From: Ligilactobacillus pabuli
Lineage (GTDB): Bacteria; Bacillota; Bacilli; Lactobacillales; Lactobacillaceae
NCBI RefSeq assembly: GCF_022836475.1
Contig: NZ_BQXH01000009.1
Location: forward strand, 38,233-102,232
Direction: 5' to 3'
Length of the DNA stretch: 64,000 nt
Shown in pieces: positions 8,615 to 15,707 of this stretch. Under the pieces are notes generated by a model. The model was given only the letters and a program-made list of their open reading frames with translations. It did not search any database and was not told the origin of the DNA. Every line of letters starts with the position of its first letter. Position 1 is the first letter of the stretch. The position numbers and the translations under genes are program-made.

Positions 8615-9189
8615 TGAAAAAAGTACTGTATTTGATGCGACACGGAGAAACACGGTTTAACAAACTGCATAAAATTCAGGGAGCAAGCGATTCTCCCTTA
8701 ACAGAAACAGGAATTCAACAGGCCAAAGACGCCAAAAATTATTTTGCACGGCACAACATTGTGTTTGACTATGGGTATGCTTCGACACAAGAGCGAGCCA
8801 GCGATACTTTAGAAGTAGTGACTAATGCGCCTTATCAACGGCTAAAAGGGCTAAAAGAGATGGATTTTGGTGATTTTGAAGCTCAGGCAACGTACTTGCA
8901 GCCCAAGGGACCAGATGCGTTTGAGAATTTTTATGTTTCATTTGGCGGAGAAAGTGCACTGACAGTCAGGCAAAGAATGCTGCGAACTTTAACGGACATT
9001 GCGCAAAATGACCACCATCAACAAATTCTGGTGGTTTCTCATAACGGGGCATGCTTTTATTTTTTACAGCAAATCTGGCAGGAGAGTTTTGGGAAACAAC
9101 CGCTAGAATTACCGCACTGTGCCATTATTAAGCTGATTTTTGATGGACAGGAGTTTCAAGTCGTCAAGATTATTGATCCAACAAAATAA
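8611..9189 (+). CDS. Histidine phosphatase / phosphoglycerate-mutase-like protein (copy 2)
   Basis: Second copy of the tandem pair. Two ATG codons (8611 and 8614) are possible; 8614 has better spacing to GGAG at 8605-8608, giving 191 residues. It keeps LMRHGET at the N-terminus and VVSHNGAC near residue 143, and shares long stretches with copy 1 (IQGASDSPLT, YQRLKGLKE), so it arose by duplication and then diverged, most clearly in the C-terminal third. A GluThr change after RHG and SHNG for SHGG suggest altered but not lost activity. Both are probably cytosolic phosphatases on one transcript ended by the terminator at 9188. Confidence 0.85.
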   Translation: MMKKVLYLMRHGETRFNKLHKIQGASDSPLTETGIQQAKDAKNYFARHNIVFDYGYASTQERASDTLEVVTNAPYQRLKGLKEMDFGDFEAQATYLQPKGPDAFENFYVSFGGESALTVRQRMLRTLTDIAQNDHHQQILVVSHNGACFYFLQQIWQESFGKQPLELPHCAIIKLIFDGQEFQVVKIIDPTK

Positions 9190-9221
9190 AGCTTGAAAAT
9201 TAGCTTTCAAGCTTTATTTTT
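9188..9221 (+). terminator. Rho-independent terminator after phosphatase pair
   Basis: AAAGCTTGAAA pairs with TTTCAAGCTTT, followed by ATTTTT. The stem begins in the stop codon region of the upstream gene and probably also serves the convergent gene. Confidence 0.85.
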
Positions 9222-9227
9222 CTGCGC

Positions 9228-9557
9228 TTAATCGCGAATAAATTCTTCATCTTGAAAATTATCTGCATCGTCGTCGCGGTAGCGTTCAATTTGCATATGC
9301 AGGTCGTATTTCTCTCGCAGTGCGGCTAATTCAGTCATCATTAACGAAGCGTGATGACGGTCAAGAGCGGCTTGATCGGTCCAACTATCAATTAACAGAA
9401 TTGTTTCTGGGTCGTCTATGGGAGTGAAATAACGATACTTTAGGTTGCCTTCTTCAGCACGGATGCGGTCAACGACCCCGGAGTCTTGCATTTCTTGGGC
9501 AAACTGGCGGGCAGCCCCGTTTTTACCAGTGTAGTATAGATTTACAGTTAGGCTCAT
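9228..9557 (-). CDS. Antibiotic biosynthesis monooxygenase (ABM) domain protein
   Basis: Small cytosolic protein of 109 residues with a ferredoxin-like dimeric alpha/beta barrel. The ATG at 9557 follows TAAGGAGG at ideal spacing. The sequence reads NLYYTGKNGAARQFAQEM, then a beta-strand KYRYFTPIDDPETILLIDSWTD and QAALDRHHAS, which matches the ABM order including the conserved W and the HHAS helix start. The family includes small oxygenases and quinol- or haem-acting enzymes; many members have unknown substrates. The C-terminal tail is acidic. It stands alone and converges with the phosphatase pair. Confidence 0.8.
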   Translation of the reverse strand: MSLTVNLYYTGKNGAARQFAQEMQDSGVVDRIRAEEGNLKYRYFTPIDDPETILLIDSWTDQAALDRHHASLMMTELAALREKYDLHMQIERYRDDDADNFQDEEFIRD

Positions 9558-9657
9558 TTGAAGTCCTCCTTAGGTGTTACTTGATGTAATTCAATAAGTG
9601 AAAAACCATCTACTGTTAGTGTAGTCTTTCTGTTTTAAATTTAACACTAATTGGTTT

Positions 9658-9695
9658 AAAAAGCGCTTTCAATTGAATAATCATAGGACTATAAT
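9658..9695 (+). promoter_or_regulatory. Promoter with cre-like site of cassette copy 1
   Basis: AAAAAGCGCTTTCA (9658-9671) matches a cre site. It overlaps a weak -35 (TTTCAA, 9667-9672); TATAAT (9690-9695) follows after 17 bp. Confidence 0.55.
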
Positions 9696-9727
9696 GATAA
9701 TTGTACCAAGAAGGGAGGTGTCGTACC

Positions 9728-9829
9728 TTGCCTAATAGCCAAAGAAAAAAGCTAAAAGTGTTCAGCTTCTCGATTGAGATTGGCCTCACACCATTAGCTT
9801 TCAAGCTTTCTATTAAGTGGCAACGGTAA
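9728..9829 (+). CDS. Small basic-hydrophobic peptide, candidate type I toxin (copy 1)
   Basis: A 33-residue frame starting with TTG at 9728, nine bases after GGGAGG. It reads LPNSQRKKLKVFSF, then SIEIGLTPLAFKLSIKWQR. The second copy at 11545 keeps the pattern LP, then RKKL, FSFS, EI, L, PLAFK, W, R and the same length and start codon. A basic N-terminus followed by a hydrophobic stretch fits small membrane-acting peptides. A nested antisense RNA is predicted on the other strand. I do not recognise the family; the toxin role is inferred from layout only. Confidence 0.5.
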   Translation: MPNSQRKKLKVFSFSIEIGLTPLAFKLSIKWQR

Positions 9830-9865
9830 AGCCACTGAAGGGGAATTGCCCTTCCCCTTCTTGGT
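9741..9865 (-). ncRNA. Predicted antisense RNA of cassette copy 1
   Basis: On the minus strand an extended -10, TGTTATAAT (9880-9872), lies just beyond the plus-strand terminator. Transcription would start near 9865 and stop at a minus-strand terminator: AAGCTGAA (9768-9761) pairs with TTTTAGCTT (9757-9749) followed by TTTTCTTT. The RNA of about 125 nt is fully complementary to the 3' part of the peptide message. Copy 2 has the same parts. Confidence 0.5.
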
Positions 9866-9874
9866 AGTTTTATT
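9837..9874 (+). terminator. Terminator of cassette copy 1, plus strand
   Basis: GAAGGGGAA (9837-9845) pairs with TTCCCCTTC (9852-9860), followed by TTGGTAGTTTTATT. Another hairpin, AGTGGC/GCCACT (9816-9836), spans the stop codon of the small frame. Confidence 0.7.
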
Positions 9875-9941
9875 ATAACATGAAAGACACAGATTCGATA
9901 TCAAAACGTTTGACGATGTAAGCAAGTACATAGTTTTATTG

Positions 9942-11424
9942 ATGCTTTTGGCGAAATACCCCTGACTTTAGTCGGGGGATGGATAGCCGTAGCGTACATT
10001 GTACGCTACATAAATTACACATTGTTTTAACCAAATAAAGTGCTATGCTAAAGAAAAGGTGGTGAGATCAATGACGTCGATAGCTTTTAAGGTCCGCTTA
10101 TATCCCAATCAAAAACAAATTAACCAGATGAACCGAACTTTTGGTTCGACGCGTTTTTTATGGAACCAAATGGTAGCCATGCAAAATGAGCGATATGAAA
10201 ACAATCACCAGGCTAAGTATCAAAACAATTATGCGATGAATTTAATGCTAAAACCTTTAAAAGCAGAATACCCGTGGTTAAAGGACGTTGACTCAACCGC
10301 CTTGCAAGCAACGAATGATCATCCGCACGACGCTTTTATGCGCTTTTTTGATCCGGAACTCGAGAACGGCCATCCAAAGTTTAAAAGTAAGAAAGACTAT
10401 GCCCAAAGTTATACAACTAAAGCAGTTAATCAAAACATTAAAGTCATTGACAATCACCACCTAAAACTGCCCAAGCTCGGGCAAGTCTATTTTCGAGCTG
10501 GTCGGATACTAAATGGCAAAATTAAACGTGCAACCATTCGGATCAATGCCCAAGGTCAATATTATGCGACCATCTTAATTGAAAGTGAAAAACAAGCTTT
10601 CAAACCCAAGACTAAAACTAATAAAGTAGTGGGGATTGACCTAGGACTAGATGACCTGATGATTTTGTCGAATGGGCAAAAAGTTAATATGATGCATTTT
10701 GACCTCCAAGCTAAACAACAAGTTAGAATCTGGGAACGCAAAATGGCCCGTCGTAGACGAAATGCCCAGAAAGAAATGGCTTTTGATAAGCACGAAAAGC
10801 TCTTGTTGCCACGGACTAGTTTAAAACAGTTTCCGCGCTACCAACAGGCCCGTCGCACAGCCGCTAAACTCAAACGTCAAGTCAGTGACCGTCGTTATGA
10901 CCGACTGCAAAAGCTGACGACCCAGTTAGTGCAAAATTACGATGTGATCGTGGTGGAAAAACTCAATACACAAGGGATGCTGAAAAATCATCATCTGGCT
11001 CGTGCGATATCTAACGCTGGTTGGGGTAAGTTAGTTACCATGCTGAAATATAAGTGTGATTGGTACGGAAAGCAACTAATTTTTGTTGATCCTAAAAACA
11101 CGAGTCGCATTTGCCATCAGTGTGGGCAAAAGAACCATCAATTTGACAATTTAAACCAGCATGAGTGGTTAGCCGTCCGGGAATGGGTTTGTCCAACTTG
11201 TGGGACACACTTAAACCGTGACATTAATGCTAGTCAAAATATTTTGCACCGTGGACTAGCCCAAACCACCAAAGAAAAAGCACTCGTTTAGTCGAGTATT
11301 GAAACTAAGGTATGGAACGTACCGTGGTAAATAGCAGTGACCGCTGTCTATTTAGTTAGAGTGATCTAACCGATAAGTTTGCTGTGTTCCCTGAATCCAT
11401 CCTTTTTAAAGGATGGTAGTTCAA
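9942..11424 (+). mobile_element. TnpB-only IS200/IS605-family (IS1341-type) element
   Basis: The left end has the hairpin CCCCTGAC-TTTA-GTCGGGGG (9959-9978) and a second perfect hairpin GTAGCGTAC-ATT-GTACGCTAC (9989-10009). The right end has CCATCCTTT-TT-AAAGGATGG (11397-11416) and then TAGTTCAA. A TTGAT pentamer directly left of the element (9939-9943) fits the target/TAM sequences known for this group. No tnpA transposase gene is present, so the element would need one in trans. Exact ends are approximate. Confidence 0.75.
10071..11291 (+). CDS. tnpB: TnpB RNA-guided nuclease of IS605 family
   Basis: Compact RuvC-type nuclease, ancestor group of Cas12. ATG at 10071 follows AAGGTGGTGAG and gives 406 residues. 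The N-terminal TnpB helix-turn-helix part begins AFKVRLYPNQKQ. RuvC residues are all present: Asp190 in VGIDLGLDD, Glu296 in VVEKLNTQ and Asp384 in LNRDINASQN. A four-cysteine zinc finger (C348, C351, C374, C377) sits between the last two. Nothing looks truncated, so it should be active. The family cuts DNA using an omega RNA made from the right end of its own element. An odd spot is the DHPHDAFM segment near residue 83, where relatives often have LQ-A-FF spacing. Confidence 0.92.
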   Translation: MTSIAFKVRLYPNQKQINQMNRTFGSTRFLWNQMVAMQNERYENNHQAKYQNNYAMNLMLKPLKAEYPWLKDVDSTALQATNDHPHDAFMRFFDPELENGHPKFKSKKDYAQSYTTKAVNQNIKVIDNHHLKLPKLGQVYFRAGRILNGKIKRATIRINAQGQYYATILIESEKQAFKPKTKTNKVVGIDLGLDDLMILSNGQKVNMMHFDLQAKQQVRIWERKMARRRRNAQKEMAFDKHEKLLLPRTSLKQFPRYQQARRTAAKLKRQVSDRRYDRLQKLTTQLVQNYDVIVVEKLNTQGMLKNHHLARAISNAGWGKLVTMLKYKCDWYGKQLIFVDPKNTSRICHQCGQKNHQFDNLNQHEWLAVREWVCPTCGTHLNRDINASQNILHRGLAQTTKEKALV

Positions 11425-11440
11425 TGAGCAATTCTCTCGT
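11230..11440 (+). ncRNA. Probable omega RNA (reRNA) overlapping tnpB 3' end and right end
   Basis: In TnpB elements the guide RNA scaffold covers the 3' end of tnpB and the right end, and the guide is the flanking host DNA. Here about 130 bp of non-coding sequence with short hairpins (for example GTTAGAGTGATCTAAC at 11355-11370) follows the stop and ends with the right-end hairpin at 11397-11416. The guide would begin after TAGTTCAA, near 11425. Limits are inferred. Confidence 0.5.
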
Positions 11441-11544
11441 AATTTTTGGTGATTAAATTTAATTTAAAAAAGTTAAGTTAGCGCTTTCAATTAAATAATC
11501 ATAGGACAATAATAGTAATTGTACCAAGAAGGGAGGTGACCTCC

Positions 11545-11646
11545 TTGCCAAAGCATAAAAGAAAAAAGCTAATGGCTTTCAGCTTCTCATTAGAGATCAG
11601 TCTCTTGCCCTTAGCTTTCAAAATCTTTTTGAGCTGGCATAGATAG
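11545..11646 (+). CDS. Small basic-hydrophobic peptide, candidate type I toxin (copy 2)
   Basis: 33 residues from TTG at 11545, eight bases after GGGAGG: LPKHKRKKLMAFSF, then SLEISLLPLAFKIFLSWHR. Compared with copy 1, 19 or so positions are identical and the length and stop position are the same. The promoter region upstream is nearly identical, but its -10 is AATAAT rather than TATAAT, which may weaken expression. In this copy a GTG three codons upstream is also in frame; copy 1 does not have it in frame, so TTG is the conserved start. Role inferred, as for copy 1. Confidence 0.5.
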   Translation: MPKHKRKKLMAFSFSLEISLLPLAFKIFLSWHR

Positions 11647-11685
11647 TTGCCAGTTGAAGGGGAACTTGACCTTCCCCTTCTTGGT
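11560..11685 (-). ncRNA. Predicted antisense RNA of cassette copy 2
   Basis: Minus-strand extended -10 TGTTATAAT (11700-11692) and a terminator formed by AAGCTGA (11585-11579) with TTAGCTT (11573-11567) followed by TTTTCTTTT. Position and length match copy 1. Confidence 0.5.
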
Positions 11686-11837
11686 AATTTCATTATAACA
11701 CGAAAGGTCAGAATTCGATATGAAAATGTTTGTTGGTAAATTTCAAAGGATGATCAACGCTGCTCGTCCGTTTGCTAAGTTACAACACTCGTGGGGCAGC
11801 TTATCACCGTTTTTAAAGTATAGAAGGTGTTTTATTA

Positions 11838-12014
11838 ATGCCTAATAAACAATCAATTGCCACCAGTAAGTGGCGTGCCAAGAATAAGGAATATAGTGCT
11901 TATCTTAATCATCGTTCACGAGCCCGTTCTTTTATTAACAAAAGGGCGACACTAGCGGACATCGAGATGCTAGAAGAACTAATTGAGAAAAGAAAAAATG
12001 AACTAAAAAAATAA
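11838..12014 (+). CDS. Small conserved-looking hypothetical protein (58 aa)
   Basis: ATG at 11838 follows GAAGGTG; the frame gives 58 residues beginning MPNKQSIATSKWRAKNKEY and ending with a charged helix EEL-IEKRKNELKK. It is basic, without hydrophobic segments. The pattern 'ATSKWRAKN-Y-AYLNHRSRARSFI' followed by 'AT-ADIEMLEELI' looks like a two-helix cytosolic protein that I believe is widespread in lactobacilli as an uncharacterised protein, but I cannot name it. A clean ribosome site, a terminator directly after the stop and coding-like third positions support a real gene. Confidence 0.65.
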   Translation: MPNKQSIATSKWRAKNKEYSAYLNHRSRARSFINKRATLADIEMLEELIEKRKNELKK

Positions 12015-12046
12015 CCGTTTAGCAATGTGAGCTAAACGGTTTTTTA
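12013..12046. terminator. Bidirectional terminator between small ORF and mntH
   Basis: AACCGTTTAGC (12013-12023) pairs with GCTAAACGGTT (12031-12041). T runs follow on both strands, so it serves the small gene and the convergent mntH. Confidence 0.9.
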
Positions 12047-12053
12047 ATTAGAA

Positions 12054-13649
12054 TTAATCTTCTTCTGAATTCTGTGCGGCTTCAGCAGCTTGTTCTTGTG
12101 CCAAGCGTTTGTCACCCTGATAAATATCAGTCACTGTCCAAATTAGTAAAGCAATGATGATTGCAATCAGAATATAGGCAATCATTGTTGCTGTTGAAGT
12201 TTGTGCAGCAGTTGGATGACTGCCGTAGAAAGCAGCGATAGAATCTGGCAAACCTTTCATATTCAAGAAGGTTAAACCAAGAACTGCGATCCAGCCGACA
12301 ATTCGAACCCAAGTGGAGTTCTTAAAGCGATCTCCCATTTCCGTCTTACTGTTAGTTAACATTAAGAGCGGGATCATTGAGAATGGTAGGGCAAAGGCTA
12401 AGAACACCTGGGAATTGTTCATTAAATTATTGATCGTTACGTGTTGTTGGACTTCGCTTTGACCACTAGTTGATAGAACAGCTATTAAAACTGGAACAAC
12501 TGAAATCAAACGAGTAACTAAGCGCCTAGCCCAGAGCGGCATTTTCATGTGGACGAAACCTTCCATAACAACCTGACCAGTTAAGGTCCCAGTGATGGTT
12601 GAGTTTTGACCAGAAGCCAGTAAGGCAACGGCAAACAGGGCAGATAAGGCACCTGAACGGGCAACCTTGATCAAAATCCCATTACTTAAAGTTGAAGTAT
12701 CTGAAAGTGCTTCATAAAGTCCAAAGAACGATGGGTCACTAACGGCACCGGACTTGAAGACGGCAACACCCATGATCAACAGTAAAGCGTTCACGATGAA
12801 AGCTAATGATAACTGAATGTTAGAGTCCCAAGTTGTGAACTTAACTGTTCGTGCAACATCTTCTTCATCAGAATGATCAACTTTACGAGTTTGAGAAATA
12901 GCTGAATGCAAGTACAAGTTATGTGGCATAACTGTAGCACCGATGATACCTAAGGCACCAGAAATTGGTGACATTCCATTGACTTCTGGGGAACTAGCAA
13001 AGGTTTGACCATTTGGCAAGAAGCCTTTGAACATTTCACCCCAGTTAGGGTCTGATAAAGCAACTTGGTAGATGAAGACACCTAAGATCACAAAAATCAA
13101 ACAAACAACGATTGCTTCGATTTTTCTAAAACCGATCTTAGTTAATAACAGCAAGATCAAAACATCTAGGACAGTTAAGAACACGGCGATTATTAATGGA
13201 ATTTTGAATAAAAGATATAAAGCGATCGCACCACCGATAACTTCAGCGATATCAGTGGCCATAATAGCTAATTCGGTCATGAGCCATAAAATAATTCCGA
13301 GTGCTTTTCCTGTTCGTGCACGAGTTGCTTGCGCCAGATCCATCTGACTTACTATGCCCAGTTTAGCGGCCATGTATTGCAACAGCATGGCAATTAAACT
13401 CGACATCAAAATCACAGACATCAGTAGGTAAGAGAAGTTTTGCCCACCGGTAATAGATGTTGACCAGTTACCAGGATCCATATATCCGACCGCAACTAAA
13501 GCGCCGGGACCAGAGTACATGAATAGAGTTTTCCAAAAGCCTTTGCCCTTGGGGACTTCGACAGTACCGTTGATTTCTTCAAGAGAGCTTCCGTTGGCAT
13601 ATTGTACCAAACGGTGTTTTTTTTGAGTTGGTTGTTTGTTTTCACTCAA
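12054..13649 (-). CDS. mntH: Manganese/divalent metal transporter, NRAMP family
   Basis: Proton-coupled Mn2+ importer in the cytoplasmic membrane. The TTG at 13649 is chosen because AAAGGTGG lies eight bases upstream and it gives 531 residues, usual for lactobacillus MntH; the frame stays open further upstream but that extension is AT-rich leader. The NRAMP metal-site motif is clear in YMDPGNW (TM1), and [10 protein letters not shown] gives the TM6 Met-Pro-His site (ATVMPHN). Eleven or so hydrophobic segments are visible. Lactobacilli rely on high intracellular Mn2+, so this is a core function. The leader of 200-300 bp upstream has a stem at 13810-13834. Confidence 0.93.
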   Translation of the reverse strand: MSENKQPTQKKHRLVQYANGSSLEEINGTVEVPKGKGFWKTLFMYSGPGALVAVGYMDPGNWSTSITGGQNFSYLLMSVILMSSLIAMLLQYMAAKLGIVSQMDLAQATRARTGKALGIILWLMTELAIMATDIAEVIGGAIALYLLFKIPLIIAVFLTVLDVLILLLLTKIGFRKIEAIVVCLIFVILGVFIYQVALSDPNWGEMFKGFLPNGQTFASSPEVNGMSPISGALGIIGATVMPHNLYLHSAISQTRKVDHSDEEDVARTVKFTTWDSNIQLSLAFIVNALLLIMGVAVFKSGAVSDPSFFGLYEALSDTSTLSNGILIKVARSGALSALFAVALLASGQNSTITGTLTGQVVMEGFVHMKMPLWARRLVTRLISVVPVLIAVLSTSGQSEVQQHVTINNLMNNSQVFLAFALPFSMIPLLMLTNSKTEMGDRFKNSTWVRIVGWIAVLGLTFLNMKGLPDSIAAFYGSHPTAAQTSTATMIAYILIAIIIALLIWTVTDIYQGDKRLAQEQAAEAAQNSEED

Positions 13650-14083
13650 CTGTAAAACCACCTTTCTTTGCGAACCATAAACATTGTACACCCTTAATTT
13701 GTAGAATAAAACTAAAAGTTTCGGTGCGCTTAAAAATATATTGAACTGGGGGAAAGTTTTCTCAAATAACAGTGAGTATATTTCCACTAAAAAAGCTGTA
13801 ATGAAAATGGACTGAAATTCTTTGTTTTTCAGTCTTATGATAACATTTAAGTCAGAATAAGCCCAACTAAAGGCACTTTGATTCATACGAAATTGCAGCA
13901 GTTAAAGTTGCTTAAATAGATCGGAACATTTTCGTTAAAAGATTTCCCGGGAAATCTTTTGGGGTAGAAATTAGTAGTAGAGTTATTAATGGACTAGGGT
14001 CATTGTTTAGTCAGAGGACCGCTGTATTTGAAATAGTCTTTTTGCATGATTGCAGGAAAATTAGAGAAGTAAGTCGAATCATT
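13650..14083. other. mntH leader and intergenic region with perfect 24-bp palindrome
   Basis: Between the divergent mntH and the ABC importer. On the minus strand an extended -10 TGTTATCAT lies near 13846-13838, followed by a leader hairpin GACTGAAA/TTTCAGTC (13810-13834). A perfect palindrome with arms AAAAGATTTCCC occupies 13937-13960. I see no recognisable Mn riboswitch or MntR box. Confidence 0.5.
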
Positions 14084-14111
14084 TTGTGACTAGTCAAATA
14101 ATTGCTATAGT
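14084..14111 (+). promoter_or_regulatory. Promoter of ABC importer/reductase operon
   Basis: TTGTGA (14084-14089) and TATAGT (14106-14111) with a 16-bp spacer. Confidence 0.5.
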
Positions 14112-14177
14112 TAATAGTAAAGATTGGTGGATAATAGTTAACAGAGAAGAAATGATTAAAGTATAGAAGGTAAAAAA

Positions 14178-15707
14178 ATGGGACAAATTATTCAAACTTA
14201 TAGTGAAAGAAAAGGAGAGCTGGGGCAGGCGCTATTACAACATTTGCAGATTTCAACCTTGTCGTTGTTAATTGCAATGCTGCTTGCGATCCCATTAGCA
14301 ATCTGGGTCGTTAAACATCACAAGATCGCAGAAGTTTTGTTACAGGTGACTGGTGTTTTACAAACAATTCCATCCTTGGCGTTGCTAGGGTTGCTGATTC
14401 CGCTAGTTGGGATCGGAACTGTTCCAGCGGTGATTGCCCTAGTAGTGTATGCTTTATTACCAATTTTTCAGAGCACGTATTTAGGCCTCACAGAAATTGA
14501 TCCGGCACTGGAAGAAGCAGCGGATGCATTTGGGATGTCACGTATTAAGAAGCTGATGAAAGTTGAGTTGCCGCTAGCGATGCCGACCATTATTTCTGGG
14601 ATCAGAACGGCGTTAGTGCTGATTATTGGGACTGCCACTTTAGCCGCGTTGATCGGTGCTGGTGGACTTGGGACCTTTATTTTGCTCGGGATCGACCGAA
14701 ATAATACCTCGCTGATTTTAATTGGGGCAGTTGCTTCGGGGGTTTTGGCTATTATTATGAGTACGCTGATCAAATGGTTGGAACATGCGTCAGTGAAAAC
14801 AGCTGTTAGTGTTTTGGCAGTGATTATCGTCTTGTTGGGTGGAGGCAGTGCCTACAATGCGTATGTTAATCGGACTGAAACGGTGACGATTGCTGGCAAA
14901 TTAGGCTCAGAGCCAGAGATTTTAATTAATATGTACAAAGAATTGATTGAAAATGATGATCAGCATGTCAAAGTGACACTGAAACCTAATTTCGGGAAGA
15001 CAACCTTTTTATTTAATGCGTTAAGAAATAATCAGATCGATATTTACCCTGAGTTTACCGGAACAGTGCTGGAAACTCTGGCTAAAAAGCCGCAAAAGAC
15101 AACCGGTTTGACGGCCAAGGCTACTTATTCTAAGGCCAAAAAAGTAATGCTGTCACAGGAAGATCTAGCCTTGTTGCGACCAATGAAGTATAACAATTCA
15201 TATGCATTAGCGGTGAAAACTCAGTTTAAAAAAGAACATCATTTGCAGACCATCAGTGATTTGCAAAACGTGCAGTCCATTTTAAAGGGCGGGATGACCT
15301 TAGAGTTTATTGACCGGGGCGATGGACTCAAAGGAATTAAAAAAGTTTATGGACTAGATTTTCCTGTCAAATCGATGGAGCCGGCACTACGTTACCAAGC
15401 AATTAGCAAAAATCGGATCAATATTGTTGATGCTTATTCGACCGATAGTGAATTGCGCCAATATCACCTGGGAATTTTAAAAGATGACCAGCATATGTTT
15501 CCTACCTATCAGGGAGCACCGTTGATGACGGCCGCCTTCGCTAAGAAACATCCCAAAATTGTGCGCAGTTTAAATCGTTTGGCAGGCAAAGTGACTGAAC
15601 AAGAGATGCAGGAAATGAATTATGAGGTCAACGTGAAAGACAAGACTCCGGCAGAGGTTGCTCACCAGTATCTTGTTTCACACCATTTGTTAAAGGAGGC
15701 CGAATAA
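14178..15707 (+). CDS. ABC importer permease fused to substrate-binding domain (OpuC/EgtU type)
   Basis: One protein of 509 residues carries the permease (about residues 1-215, with the EAA-loop segment EEAADAFGMSRIKKLMKVELPLAMP) and, after a last membrane segment near 210-230, an extracellular solute-binding domain (TVTIAGKLGSEPEILINMYKELIE to the end). This fusion occurs in quaternary-amine importers of the OpuC/BilE group and in the ergothioneine importer EgtU. The ATPase gene starts right at its stop. The downstream glutathione-reductase-like gene makes a sulfur compound such as ergothioneine or a thiol a plausible substrate, but betaine, carnitine or choline cannot be excluded from sequence. 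Confidence 0.85.
   Translation: MGQIIQTYSERKGELGQALLQHLQISTLSLLIAMLLAIPLAIWVVKHHKIAEVLLQVTGVLQTIPSLALLGLLIPLVGIGTVPAVIALVVYALLPIFQSTYLGLTEIDPALEEAADAFGMSRIKKLMKVELPLAMPTIISGIRTALVLIIGTATLAALIGAGGLGTFILLGIDRNNTSLILIGAVASGVLAIIMSTLIKWLEHASVKTAVSVLAVIIVLLGGGSAYNAYVNRTETVTIAGKLGSEPEILINMYKELIENDDQHVKVTLKPNFGKTTFLFNALRNNQIDIYPEFTGTVLETLAKKPQKTTGLTAKATYSKAKKVMLSQEDLALLRPMKYNNSYALAVKTQFKKEHHLQTISDLQNVQSILKGGMTLEFIDRGDGLKGIKKVYGLDFPVKSMEPALRYQAISKNRINIVDAYSTDSELRQYHLGILKDDQHMFPTYQGAPLMTAAFAKKHPKIVRSLNRLAGKVTEQEMQEMNYEVNVKDKTPAEVAHQYLVSHHLLKEAE

Larger units (their letters stand above)
9662..9911. repeat. Copy 1 of a ~250-bp dispersed cassette (type I toxin-antitoxin-like)
   Basis: This segment and 11480-11731 align over their whole length. 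Shared parts are AGCGCTTTCAATT, the promoter ATAATCATAGGAC, the site GTACCAAGAAGGGAGGTG, a 33-codon frame, hairpins near the stop, the GAAGGGGAA/TTCCCCTTC terminator stem, and an outward part ending in ATTCGATAT and AAAA-GTTT. Differences inside stems are compensated, which argues for selection on RNA structure. The two copies lie just outside the left and right ends of the TnpB element. Confidence 0.75.
11480..11731. repeat. Copy 2 of the ~250-bp dispersed cassette
   Basis: Same order of parts as 9662-9911. Conserved hairpins show paired changes: CTGGCA/TGCCAG (11633-11653) replaces AGTGGC/GCCACT of copy 1 at the same place around the stop codon. It begins about 55 bp right of the TnpB element. 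Confidence 0.75.

Noticed and set aside
9616..9804. A 62-codon minus-strand frame over cassette copy 1 (and a similar one at 11499-11693)
   Set aside because: The two minus-strand frames do not share a common reading pattern beyond the mirrored plus-strand code, and both lack a ribosome site. The conserved item is the plus-strand 33-codon frame and the RNA stems.
12054..13886. Extended N-terminus of MntH up to 13886
   Set aside because: The extra 79 codons are AT-rich, lack a ribosome site and are not part of NRAMP proteins; the TTG at 13649 has a good site.
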